Of a stretch of DNA of 11,472 nt, positions 1 through 7,924 are shown piece after piece (positions within the stretch are counted from its first letter, which is position 1; every line of letters starts with the position of its first letter). This DNA is from Erysipelotrichaceae bacterium (GTDB lineage Bacteria; Bacillota_I; Bacilli_A; Erysipelotrichales; Erysipelotrichaceae), in contig JAGACP010000100.1 of assembly GCA_017614055.1 (NCBI GenBank), positions 1 through 11,472 on the forward strand, in the 5' to 3' direction. Both the position numbers and the translations under genes were made by a program. The notes under the pieces were generated by a model. The model saw only the letters and a program-made list of their open reading frames with translations, was not told where the DNA came from and did no database searches.

Positions 1-207
1 AGGACGAAACTGCTGAAGATAACCGATACTCATGCAATAGTTGAAAGAGACGGAAAGACTCTGGAACTTGAATATGACTGCGTCATAAACGCTTCGGGAA
101 GGATCTCCAACGATCCTTCGGAGTTTTACGGAATAGTCAAAGACACGGTATATGTCGGAGACTGCGAGAGAGTCGGAACGCTTGCCGATGCCATGAACAT
201 CGCTTAG
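1..207 (+). CDS. Enoate reductase-family flavoprotein, C-terminal 68 residues (5' end outside window)
   Basis: Frame 1 is open from the first base to a TAG at 205-207, giving the last 68 residues of a larger protein. The fragment ends with the pattern of the FAD/NAD(P)H pyridine-nucleotide-disulfide oxidoreductase domain found at the C-terminus of 2,4-dienoyl-CoA reductase/enoate reductase proteins. A strand ending in DCVINASGR is followed by YVGDCERVGTLADAM, matching the usual 'GD...G.i..Ai' stretch in which the Gly-Asp contacts FAD. The same segment, as AIGDLRRPATIRECIEEA, closes the complete family member at 7948-9804, so this is probably another member of that family. It lies 65 bp upstream of the 6-phospho-beta-glucosidase with no visible terminator or convincing promoter in between, so co-transcription is likely. 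It could instead be the tail of another FAD-dependent reductase, because the N-terminal barrel is not in view. Confidence 0.7.
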   Translation, partial: RTKLLKITDTHAIVERDGKTLELEYDCVINASGRISNDPSEFYGIVKDTVYVGDCERVGTLADAMNIA

Positions 208-257
208 TTCGTTGGTTTCAATTCGTAGATGGCAGAAGGCAGTTGAGAGAATAATAA

Positions 258-1687
<1,430 letters not shown>

Positions 1688-1688
<1 letters not shown>

Positions 1689-2461
1689 TGTCAAAGATAA
1701 GGCACATATTCTTCGATATAGACAACACACTGACAGACAACGTCAACAACGTGCTTCCTTCATCGGTTAAGCCTGCACTGGACAGACTTGCAGAGGAAGG
1801 ATATCTTTTGAGCATCGCCACGGGAAGAGACCTGAAGGCCATATCCGATGAAGTCATGGATCTTGTCGACTGGTTTTCAGTGATAACGTTCAACGGACAG
1901 ATCATATACGACAGAGACCTGAAATGCATACACCGCAGACCGATGGACAGGGATTCTGTCAGACAGGCAATGAAAGTGGCCGACGAGACGGGGATGACTC
2001 TTGAGCTGAAGACGGAATTCCATAACTTCCGCTACAACGATGCCAACGAGTCATATCTCAGGACTTATGAGTTCTTCAACATGGATCCATGGCCGAAGGA
2101 CACGCTGAAGGAAAATGAGGAAGTCATCGCCATGATCGCAAGCAGCGACACCGACGACTATGAAGGATTGAGAAAGATCGAAGGTCTGGAAGTTTTCGTT
2201 ACCGAGCATCACTACGCCGACGTCAATCTAAGGGGCATGTCCAAGTATGAAGGCGTGAAGTTCCTTCAGGGTTACTATGGCTTCTCTGAATACATCGCCT
2301 TCGGTGATTCGATGAACGACTACGAGATGCTTGAGAATGCGACGGTTTCCGTTGCCATGGGCGATGCCGAGGATAAAGTGAAAGAGATCTGCACATACGT
2401 CACGGAACCGGCAGGAAAAGACGGACTTGCGAAGATGGTCCCGGTGATCGAATCTCTGTAA
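1688..2461 (+). CDS. Cof-type HAD-IIB family phosphatase
   Basis: Predicted Mg-dependent cytoplasmic phosphatase of the haloacid dehalogenase superfamily, Cof/IIB subfamily, which usually acts on sugar phosphates or related phosphomonoesters. All four HAD motifs are visible in the 257-residue protein. Motif I is D10-I-D12-N-T-L, with D10 the nucleophile and D12 the acid/base. Motif II is SIATGR with T45. Motif III is around K186 in SKYEGVKFL. Motif IV is G206-D-S-M-N-D211, which binds Mg. The large insert between motifs II and III (roughly 75-185) is the type IIB cap that sets specificity. Start choice: ATG 1688 shares one base with the TGA of the upstream gene (TGATG) and lies about 7 nt after a GAGG, which implies translational coupling. 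A GTG at 1685 in the same frame is a less likely start. The substrate cannot be read from sequence. Linkage to the 6-phospho-beta-glucosidase suggests a sugar-6-phosphate, for example to relieve phosphosugar build-up. Confidence 0.9.
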
Positions 2462-2471
2462 AAAATGTTTT

Positions 2472-2493
2472 TTTTGTCAATGGTATGGCAAAA
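2472..2493 (+). other. Small hairpin overlapping the 5' arm of the terminator
   Basis: TTTTGTCA (2472-2479) can pair with TGGCAAAA (2486-2493) around a 6-nt loop, with one G-U pair in RNA. Its 3' arm shares bases 2490-2493 with the first arm of the terminator hairpin at 2490-2518. The two structures therefore compete only at the base of the terminator stem. It may be incidental or may modulate termination; nothing else supports a function. Confidence 0.3.
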
Positions 2494-2521
2494 CAAAGTC
2501 AGAACATGACTTTGTTTTTTT
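2490..2521 (+). terminator. Rho-independent terminator after the bgl-HAD unit
   Basis: A perfect 12-bp stem, AAAACAAAGTCA (2490-2501) with TGACTTTGTTTT (2507-2518), closes a GAACA loop and runs directly into a T tract (seven consecutive T at 2515-2521). It begins 29 bases after the HAD stop codon and ends 27 bases before the next start codon. It therefore separates the glucosidase/phosphatase unit from the 353-residue gene. No good promoter is visible between the terminator and that gene. A TACAAT at 2523-2528 would put the transcript start inside the RBS, so read-through may supply expression. Confidence 0.8.
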
Positions 2522-2548
2522 CTACAATGGGTTCAGGAGGAAACGATC

Positions 2549-3610
2549 ATGGAGAAAAAAGTATACTGGGATAAAGTGCAGGCCGATGATTATGAGAAAA
2601 GGCCAAAGCGTTTCGATAATGACGAGGACTGGCATCCGGAAGCCGTAGGCGGAGGAGGAGGAAGCTGGACTTTCTACATCGACGGACTGGACAAGGCTCC
2701 GGTCACGTTCATGAGACTGACCAATCTCGATTCCGTACGCTGGGGCGGTTTCGTGAGATGCGGGGAAGGGCCTTTCTCGCTGCATACGCCTCTGCATGTG
2801 GACGATCTTGCGCAGGCTGCGGACAGAATGGCAAAACCTTACGGAAAGATCAGCGAGCACACCTGGTGTTCAACGATAGAGAAGCCGTACTATATGTTCA
2901 CGAAGAACGATGACGGAACAGGAAGATGGATAGAGGGAGAGAATGGTTCGATCATGGATATAAAACTGGAACCTTTCCCTGAAGCATTGTTCATCCACAG
3001 ATGCAGACAGTTTCCTGTTTCGACTTTCTTTACGAATGCCTGCATAGCTACAGGCACATATGAAGGAAAGCCTGTAAAGGGAATGGTCGATCAGGTCGGA
3101 CAGTTCGTTCCGGTCGAAGGGATAGACAAAGAGACTGCATGGCAGAATACCACTGATTATTTCACGGCGAACTTGATGGGCGTCAGGGAAGATGGACGCA
3201 AGGAAGTGGCTTTCTTCAACGGCAACTATGACGGCCCGGTCGGAGGATACTGGCTGGAAGGAGAGGAGCCTATAGTTTCCGAGAATGTCGAGGTCATAGG
3301 CGACTGGTATCATCTGCCTTACTGCGACGACGGCACATGTCTGATGCCCGACTTCATCTTCAGGATAGGGGACAAGACGATTCATTTCGAAGGACGCTGG
3401 GGTCTGAAGGGCTGGGGCAAGGAGACCGATGTCAACAGGATGGTGAAAGGCGCTCCTTCATTCGGCAACAGACACGGACAGTCCCAGGTCGTCGGTGAAT
3501 TCTGGGAAGGCGATGTTCCGTATGTCCATGAGATAAAGCATACTTTCGTAGAGAATATGGAGGCTTACGACTACAAGCTGAAACAGAGGGGTCACAAGGT
3601 CGTTGATTAA
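2549..3610 (+). CDS. Unrecognised Trp-rich cytosolic protein, possibly lipocalin-like beta-barrel
   Basis: A 353-residue reading frame with a strong RBS (AGGAGG at 2535-2540, 8 nt before the ATG) and normal codon use, so it is a real gene. I do not recognise the family. There is no signal peptide, membrane segment or obvious catalytic motif. The protein is rich in tryptophan (about 12) and has a run of five glycines at residues 34-38. It alternates short beta-prone stretches with Gly/Asp turns, for example TYEGKPVKGMVDQVGQF near 170-186 and HFEGRWGLKGWG near 279-290. This loosely resembles hydroxylated-lipid-binding or CrtC/AttH-type double lipocalin proteins, which bind or hydrate hydrophobic ligands. 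That resemblance is only an impression. It lies between the glucosidase unit and the regulator, on the same strand as the glucosidase, and ends at a hairpin terminator. A role in handling a hydrophobic aglycone is possible, but the sequence alone does not show it. Confidence 0.8.
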   Translation: MEKKVYWDKVQADDYEKRPKRFDNDEDWHPEAVGGGGGSWTFYIDGLDKAPVTFMRLTNLDSVRWGGFVRCGEGPFSLHTPLHVDDLAQAADRMAKPYGKISEHTWCSTIEKPYYMFTKNDDGTGRWIEGENGSIMDIKLEPFPEALFIHRCRQFPVSTFFTNACIATGTYEGKPVKGMVDQVGQFVPVEGIDKETAWQNTTDYFTANLMGVREDGRKEVAFFNGNYDGPVGGYWLEGEEPIVSENVEVIGDWYHLPYCDDGTCLMPDFIFRIGDKTIHFEGRWGLKGWGKETDVNRMVKGAPSFGNRHGQSQVVGEFWEGDVPYVHEIKHTFVENMEAYDYKLKQRGHKVVD

Positions 3611-3611
3611 T

Positions 3612-3639
3612 AAAGCACAGGTTAATTCCTGTGCTTTTT
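3612..3639. terminator. Bidirectional hairpin terminator shared by two convergent genes
   Basis: AAAGCACAGG (3612-3621) pairs perfectly with CCTGTGCTTT (3628-3637) around the loop TTAATT. On the plus strand the stem starts two bases after the stop of the 353-residue gene and is followed by T-rich sequence. On the minus strand the same hairpin contains the last codons of the 78-residue membrane protein, and its TAA (3622-3624) lies in the loop. The U tract is weaker in the minus direction. Confidence 0.75.
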
Positions 3640-3858
3640 GTCTTTCTTTCTTTCCTTCTTCGCAAGCCTTCTTGCTTCGGCGGCTTCCATCTCTTTCCTC
3701 TTTTTTCTTTCCAGAAGCAGCTTGCATACCCATACGGTAGCCACCAGGATCATGATGACGCCGTATACGATGGCATAGCCTATCTTCTGCCTGATGCCCA
3801 TGATGATCATGGCGTCGCCGAGGATGTAACTGAATACGATAAGAATCTTGAAAAACAT
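3622..3858 (-). CDS. Small two-helix membrane protein with a basic cytoplasmic tail
   Basis: A 78-residue protein not recognised as a named family. Residues 2-21 and about 27-49 are hydrophobic and long enough to span the membrane. Residues 50-78 are a highly charged Lys/Arg/Glu tail (LERKKRKEMEAAEARRLAKK and onward), probably cytoplasmic by the positive-inside rule and possibly helical. Translation signals are good: a TAGGAG RBS overlaps the TAG stop of the upstream regulator, about 8 nt before the ATG, and the intergenic gap is only 12 bases. The gene is therefore co-transcribed with, and perhaps translationally coupled to, the regulator. Its last codons lie inside the convergent terminator hairpin. 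The opposing plus-strand frame over the same bases lacks an RBS and was discarded. Function is unknown; it could be a small membrane partner of the PTS or simply a conserved hypothetical. Confidence 0.7.
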   Translation of the reverse strand: MFFKILIVFSYILGDAMIIMGIRQKIGYAIVYGVIMILVATVWVCKLLLERKKRKEMEAAEARRLAKKERKKDKKHRN

Positions 3859-3870
3859 GTCTTTTCTCTC

Positions 3871-5790
3871 CTATAAGTAGTACATGATCACGTTCTGCAG
3901 TTCTTCGTAGCTGTTGACGTTGATCATTTTTTCTATGACTTTGTCGTTGCCGAGCATCAGCCCCAGCAGCGAGAACACTTCGTTGAAAAGGTCCCTGTCT
4001 TTGTCTTCAAGCGAGATGATGAAGACGAGGTTGACGAGGTTGTTTCCCCAGTCGATGCCTTTCTTGGAGGTTATGACCGAGATGAACGAGCTTATGTTGT
4101 CGTTGGACAGGGTGTGGCAGATCGCGATGTTCCTCAGGGAACTCGAGGCGAATTCCTCTCTCTTCAGAAGGGCATCCTTGAAGTCGTCCCTGATGAGTTT
4201 CATCTCATAAAGATCTCTGCAGATGGAGGTGATGGTTTCTTCCCTGTCTATGTAGTCGACGTCGAAGCGGCAGATCTCCTCCTTCATGAATTTCTTGATG
4301 CGGTTGAAGTAGATGGTCTTGCGCTTCTGGTGTTTCAGGCTGATCAGTCTCTCCCTGATATCCTCGACGTTGTTCTCATTGATGAAAGGTCCGGTAACGA
4401 TGTTCGGGAAACTGCAGTTTTCGATCGGGACGGTCGATACCACCAGGTCGATGCCGTGTCCCTGAGGGATGTCGTCGTTGTATGTGGTTGTCAGCTGATC
4501 GATGAGCAGTTCGTTGTCGAAGTTCTCGACGATCTTCTGGCACAGTTTCTTTCCGATGGCGTAGTAGTCCGGAGCGACGACGATGCAGACAAGCTTCTCT
4601 CTTGCTTCGGTTGTCTCTTCGATGATCAGACCGACATGGATGGCAAGATAGGCTATCTCGTCCTCGGACAGCGTGACGTTGTATCTGTTGGATATGACAT
4701 AGGCGATATGAACGGCTATGACGTACACGAACGGGTATTCGTTCTTGATGTTGGTGAACTGGCCGTTCTGTATCGTCTTGGAATTCTGCGCTCTGATGAG
4801 GAGATTCTTGATGTGGATCGCGAATCTCATCATGAATCTTTCGGAGTTGATGTTGACGTGATAGATCTCGTTGACGGACTCGACGATCTCGTTGATCAGA
4901 TCCGTGACGTCCTGACCGACGATCTTCACGATGTCCTTGGCGATCTGGGTGCTTTTTTCGTCCTTGAGCAGTCTGGTCGTCATGAGCAGGGAAGCCTCGG
5001 CGATGTCGTCCAGCGAGAATGTCGCCTTGGAGTTGTACGTGCTGATCTGGTCGAAGATCTCGATGACCATGTCGACGATCTCCGGATTGGCGATCTTCTT
5101 CAGTTCGTCGATGGTGTAGCTGTAGCTTGCCTCGTGGTAATAGTCGGTGAACTCTATCCTCAATGCCAGATGCAGGATGTATATCAGCAATGAATACTCG
5201 TCGAGATAGTACTGATACTTGGCGAAGATGCCCAGGACGATCTGCTGGATCTGGTCCAGCTTGACCCGGTGAAAGAACTTCTGCAGGGTTTCGATGTTCA
5301 TGCTGGCCTTGGACAGTTCATCGTTGATGATGCTCATGATGAGCTGGTTCTTCGCCACGGCGCTTGCGACCAGGTAGAGCCTGTTGTTCTTGGATTTGAT
5401 GTATACGTTGTACGGCTCAAGATCTTTCTTGATCTTGGTCAGTTCGTTGTTGAATGTATACGGCGATATGCACAGATAGTCGACGGCTTCGGATATGGAG
5501 ATGTTGTTGTTGAAGACGGCGAGCTGATCGATGATGTATTTCTTTCTTTCTTCGTAGTTGGAAGGGATGGAACTGTCGCTGGCTTTCGGTTTTTCGATGA
5601 CGTCGTTCAGCCTGTAGCCGTGGTTTGAAGATATCACTCTTTCGCCTTCCTGGTTGATCAGCGAGACCAGATAGCGCACGCTGCGGGAATTGATCTGCAG
5701 GGCACTCGACAAGGCCTGGGTGGTCATCCAGTCGTTCTTCTGTCTCAACGTATTGATTAGCTGTTCGATCTTTCTTTCGGTACTGCGCAT
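3871..5790 (-). CDS. PRD-domain transcription regulator of LicR/MtlR type (HTH-HTH-PRD-PRD-EIIB-EIIA)
   Basis: A 639-residue cytoplasmic regulator whose activity is set by PTS phosphorylation. Domain order is an N-terminal HTH at about 5-62 (TTQALSSALQINSRSVRYLV) and a second Mga-type HTH at about 80-140. PRD1 (about 175-280) has H207 in ILHLAL, and PRD2 (about 290-395) has H326 in FAIHIKN and H385 in LAIHVGL. An EIIB-like domain follows at about 398-490, then an EIIA-like domain at about 500-639 with H559 in IAICHT. This layout belongs to DNA-binding activators, unlike BglG/LicT antiterminators, which start with an RNA-binding CAT domain. The EIIB-like domain reads VVAPDYY where a phosphorylatable Cys would be expected, so that site looks absent. 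The gene is divergent from the PTS genes, its likely target, across a 135-bp intergenic region. Its start ATG is preceded by AGGA at about 6 nt on the minus strand. Family is secure; the regulon is inferred. Confidence 0.92.
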   Translation of the reverse strand: MRSTERKIEQLINTLRQKNDWMTTQALSSALQINSRSVRYLVSLINQEGERVISSNHGYRLNDVIEKPKASDSSIPSNYEERKKYIIDQLAVFNNNISISEAVDYLCISPYTFNNELTKIKKDLEPYNVYIKSKNNRLYLVASAVAKNQLIMSIINDELSKASMNIETLQKFFHRVKLDQIQQIVLGIFAKYQYYLDEYSLLIYILHLALRIEFTDYYHEASYSYTIDELKKIANPEIVDMVIEIFDQISTYNSKATFSLDDIAEASLLMTTRLLKDEKSTQIAKDIVKIVGQDVTDLINEIVESVNEIYHVNINSERFMMRFAIHIKNLLIRAQNSKTIQNGQFTNIKNEYPFVYVIAVHIAYVISNRYNVTLSEDEIAYLAIHVGLIIEETTEAREKLVCIVVAPDYYAIGKKLCQKIVENFDNELLIDQLTTTYNDDIPQGHGIDLVVSTVPIENCSFPNIVTGPFINENNVEDIRERLISLKHQKRKTIYFNRIKKFMKEEICRFDVDYIDREETITSICRDLYEMKLIRDDFKDALLKREEFASSSLRNIAICHTLSNDNISSFISVITSKKGIDWGNNLVNLVFIISLEDKDRDLFNEVFSLLGLMLGNDKVIEKMINVNSYEELQNVIMYYL

Positions 5791-5800
5791 CTTTATCCTA

Positions 5801-5829
5801 ATTTTACAACAACCGGAAAATTATTTAAA
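5801..5829 (-). promoter_or_regulatory. Weak candidate promoter of the regulator gene
   Basis: On the minus strand a TAAAAT (5806-5801) lies about 10 bases before the start codon, with TTTAAA (5829-5824) 17 bases further upstream in the -35 position. Both match the consensus only in part. The short leader makes this tentative. Confidence 0.25.
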
Positions 5830-5848
5830 TTGTCCCGTCCATAGACAA
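5830..5848. promoter_or_regulatory. Candidate operator: inverted repeat TTGTC-N9-GACAA
   Basis: TTGTC (5830-5834) and GACAA (5844-5848) form a perfect 5-bp inverted repeat, spaced like one helical turn and a half centre to centre. It lies midway between the divergent regulator and PTS genes, just upstream of the poor -35 region of the PTS promoter, where an activator would be expected to bind. A repeat this short can occur by chance. Confidence 0.4.
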
Positions 5849-5857
5849 AATCGGTGA

Positions 5858-5886
5858 AAAAAACGTCAATATCCTGTGGGTATAAT
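5858..5886 (+). promoter_or_regulatory. Promoter of the PTS genes: perfect -10, poor -35
   Basis: A consensus TATAAT at 5881-5886 lies 39 bases before the IIA start codon. The -35 position at 17-bp spacing (5858-5863) is only A residues, far from TTGACA. Such promoters usually depend on an activator, which fits the divergent LicR/MtlR-type regulator. No terminator-like hairpin is visible in the short leader, which argues against antitermination control. Confidence 0.55.
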
Positions 5887-5925
5887 TTAGTTGACCTTAT
5901 ATGGTTTTTCGTTTTTGGAGGTGTT

Positions 5926-6243
5926 ATGGCTCAGAATTTTGAACAGCAGGTCGTAACCATAATCGCTGAAGCCGGCGACAGCAAGAGCTACTCTTTCGAG
6001 GCTATGAACGCTGCAGCCGACGGCGACTTCGATGAGGCCGGTAAACTTCTTGCCAGTGCAAAGGAATCACTGCTGAGGGCTCATCAGGCGCACACCGAAT
6101 TGCTGGTTGCGGATGCCAACGAGGGCATTGAACTAAATTTTCTCATAGTTCATGCATCAAATCATCTTTCTATCGCTGATCTTTCCGCAGATCTGGCGGA
6201 ACAGATCATTAAAGTCTATGAAAGGGGGGCGAAGAATGCTTAA
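5926..6243 (+). CDS. PTS lactose/cellobiose-family IIA component
   Basis: A 105-residue soluble phosphotransfer protein that takes phosphate from HPr and passes it to IIB. Size and all-helical composition match the LacA/ChbA family, which forms trimers. Aligning VHASNHLS with the family's conserved 'HxQDHL' region places the phosphorylated histidine at H76 (the equivalent of His78 in Lactococcus LacIIA). In that motif the Asp that binds a metal at the trimer core (Asp81 in Lactococcus) is N79 here. The true start is ATG 5926, just after GGAGG (5917-5921). An upstream in-frame ATG at 5854 would place coding sequence across the -10 box and has no RBS. The 3' end overlaps IIB by 8 bp. The gene opens the IIA-IIB-IIC cluster divergent from the PRD regulator. 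Confidence 0.9.
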   Translation: MAQNFEQQVVTIIAEAGDSKSYSFEAMNAAADGDFDEAGKLLASAKESLLRAHQAHTELLVADANEGIELNFLIVHASNHLSIADLSADLAEQIIKVYERGAKNA

Positions 6244-6550
6244 CATCGTTTTGTTATGTAACTGGGGCGCAAGCACAGGCATGCTGGCAGAAAAGATCAA
6301 GGAAGCTGCTGATGCAGCCGGAGTCGAAGCTGCCGTCAATGCGTACAACATCAACGAGGCCGCCAATGTCAGCAAGGGTGCCGACATCGTGCTTCTTGGA
6401 CCGCAGGTGCGCTTCAAGGCAAAACAGATCATCAAGGATAACGATCTGACTATCCCTGTTGTAGCAATGGATCCGCAGGATTACGGACTGCTCAAGGGCG
6501 ACGTTATTTTTGAGAAAGTCATGAAATTATTAGAAGAAGGAAAAGAATAA
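6236..6550 (+). CDS. PTS lactose/cellobiose-family IIB component
   Basis: A 104-residue soluble protein that receives phosphate from IIA on a cysteine and donates it to the sugar entering through IIC. The N-terminus MLNIVLLCNWGASTGML is the family pattern: a beta strand, then the phosphocysteine loop with C8. The length is typical of stand-alone CelA/ChbB-type IIB proteins. ATG 6236 lies inside the end of the IIA gene (8-bp overlap) after an AGGGGGG-type RBS at about 6222-6228. This marks translational coupling and rejects the longer in-frame start at 6152. The loop sequence CNWGAST differs from the more common CSAGMST, which may reflect a divergent substrate. Confidence 0.9.
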   Translation: MLNIVLLCNWGASTGMLAEKIKEAADAAGVEAAVNAYNINEAANVSKGADIVLLGPQVRFKAKQIIKDNDLTIPVVAMDPQDYGLLKGDVIFEKVMKLLEEGKE

Positions 6551-6565
6551 AGAAAGGGGACAAAT

Positions 6566-7858
6566 ATGTCTGAAAAAACAAATGCTAATCTGGGTTGGGT
6601 CGACAAACTAGCCGATGCTCTGACTCCTGTAGCAGAAAAAATCTCATCCTTTTACCTGGTAACAGCATTATCTCAGGGTATGCAGATGAACATGGCTGTT
6701 ATCATCGTCGGTTCGCTCGCTTGTCTGCTTGCGTTCATCGACGTTCCGGCTTGGCAGGCTTTCCTGGCAGCCAACCCGGTAGTTCAGCTGGTATGCATGA
6801 AGATCCAGTCAATGACTCTGTCTATCTTCGCTCTGTATCAGCTGGTCGTTCTGCCTTATGTCTACGCAAACGCACTGGGCATGAGACAGGCGCTCGCCAT
6901 CGTTCCGGTAACAGTTGCAGCTTACCTGCTTCTGATGCCTCATGAGCTCTACACCGCTATCTACAGCGAATGGCTCGGACACAAAGGCATCATCGCCGTC
7001 ATCCTGGTAACGCTCGTCGTCGTAAGGACCTGCAAGTTCTTCATCGACCACAAGCTTTCGATCAGGATGCCTGCGGGCGTTCCTAAGTTCGTCGAAGACG
7101 GTTTCGCACTGGTCGTTCCGGCAGCTCTGATCTTCGTCGTATTCGCCATCATCGAGCAGCTGATGGAAGGAACCACATTCGGATGCATCTACAACGTTGT
7201 CTACACGCTTCTGCAGAAGCCGTTCTCAGCCGTAGGTCTTTCACTGGTAGGTTCAACCATCACCGAAGCCACAGCTACGCTGTCCAACTTCCTCGGTCTG
7301 CACGCTTCAACGATCGTCGGTTTCATCGATCCTCTGAGAAACGCCGCAAACCTGGAGAACCTCGAAGCATGGCAGGCCGGCCAGCCTCTGCCTAACATCA
7401 TCTGTCAGGCATTCACTTCTCTGGCTGTTCCTGGTGCCGGCGGCTGCGCTATCTGCTGCACACTGGCATTCCTGCTCTTCGCTAAGTCTAAGAGATATCA
7501 GACCATTTCAAGGATCGCCGTCGTTCCTGGCATCTTCGGTATCGGCGAGCCTATCCTGTTCGGTCTTCCGGTCATGCTGAACGCCAAGATCTTCATCCCT
7601 TGGATGGTAGTAACGATCTTCAACCACATATTCTCATATGTCGTCATCGCTACGGGTCTTGTCGGAAGAATGACAGGCGTATCCGTATCATGGACTATTC
7701 CTAACTTCATCGCCGTATGGCTCGCATCTTCAACACCTCTCAGATGCTTCATCGCTCTGATCGTTGAGGTTGCCATCGACCTGGCTATCTACTATCCGTT
7801 CGTCAAGATCATGGATAGAGAAGCTCTGGAAGAAGAAGCTGCTGCTGAGCAGGCATAA
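6566..7858 (+). CDS. PTS lactose/cellobiose-family IIC permease
   Basis: A 430-residue membrane permease that translocates the sugar while IIB phosphorylates it. It has about ten hydrophobic segments, for example near 42-60, 85-102, 107-125, 141-156, 180-198, 283-306, 340-362 and 391-411. Family hallmarks are H246 in FLGLHAS and E328 in GIGEPILFG. These are the histidine and glutamate that line the substrate site in ChbC-type permeases. It begins 15 bp after the IIB stop, with an AAAGGGGA RBS at 6553-6560, so IIA, IIB and IIC form one operon. The acidic Ala-rich C-terminus (EEEAAAEQA) is cytoplasmic. The substrate is presumably a beta-glucoside or a disaccharide such as cellobiose, given the GH1 6-phospho-beta-glucosidase nearby; the sequence cannot say which. 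Confidence 0.93.
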   Translation: MSEKTNANLGWVDKLADALTPVAEKISSFYLVTALSQGMQMNMAVIIVGSLACLLAFIDVPAWQAFLAANPVVQLVCMKIQSMTLSIFALYQLVVLPYVYANALGMRQALAIVPVTVAAYLLLMPHELYTAIYSEWLGHKGIIAVILVTLVVVRTCKFFIDHKLSIRMPAGVPKFVEDGFALVVPAALIFVVFAIIEQLMEGTTFGCIYNVVYTLLQKPFSAVGLSLVGSTITEATATLSNFLGLHASTIVGFIDPLRNAANLENLEAWQAGQPLPNIICQAFTSLAVPGAGGCAICCTLAFLLFAKSKRYQTISRIAVVPGIFGIGEPILFGLPVMLNAKIFIPWMVVTIFNHIFSYVVIATGLVGRMTGVSVSWTIPNFIAVWLASSTPLRCFIALIVEVAIDLAIYYPFVKIMDREALEEEAAAEQA

Positions 7859-7862
7859 CAGC

Positions 7863-7889
7863 TTGAGTCCTGATTTAAAGGTATATAGT
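7863..7889 (+). promoter_or_regulatory. Weak candidate promoter before the enoate reductase genes
   Basis: TTGAGT (7863-7868) and TATAGT (7884-7889) resemble -35 and -10 boxes but are separated by only 15 bp. If used, transcription would start near the first base of the hairpin at 7896. Support is weak, and read-through from the PTS operon is an alternative. Confidence 0.22.
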
Positions 7890-7895
7890 TGATAG

Positions 7896-7924
7896 ACAAG
7901 CTGGCTGTTATTCAGCCAGCTTGT
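7896..7924 (+). terminator. 12-bp hairpin between PTS IIC and the enoate reductase gene (attenuator-like)
   Basis: ACAAGCTGGCTG (7896-7907) pairs perfectly with CAGCCAGCTTGT (7913-7924) around the 5-nt loop TTATT. The stem is GC-rich near the loop, but the following ATTCTAAAG is a poor T tract. It could be a partial terminator lowering expression of the downstream reductases, or a structure that protects the mRNA end. It ends 23 bases before the next start codon, leaving the RBS free. Confidence 0.6.

Noticed and set aside
2641..2665. Tandem GGA repeat in the 353-residue gene as an internal RBS or microsatellite
   Set aside because: It simply encodes the Gly run at residues 34-38, and no start codon in a plausible frame with a coding sequence follows.
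3631..3876. An 81-residue plus-strand frame opposite the small membrane protein
   Set aside because: The minus-strand gene has an RBS overlapping the regulator stop and a sensible membrane topology. The plus-strand frame starts inside the terminator hairpin and lacks an RBS.
4114..5193. A 359-residue open frame on the plus strand opposite the regulator gene
   Set aside because: It lies wholly antisense to the well-supported PRD regulator. Its Asp/Val/Leu-rich low-complexity sequence is what the regulator's GAC, ATC and CAG codons give when read in reverse. It has no domain and no good RBS.
5854..5925. N-terminal extension of PTS IIA from an upstream ATG
   Set aside because: It would make the TATAAT box coding, has no RBS, and adds residues absent from the 105-residue family length. 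ATG 5926 follows GGAGG.
5791..5925. An RNA antiterminator (RAT) and terminator system controlling the PTS genes
   Set aside because: No terminator hairpin is visible in the short leader, and the regulator begins with HTH domains rather than an RNA-binding CAT domain.
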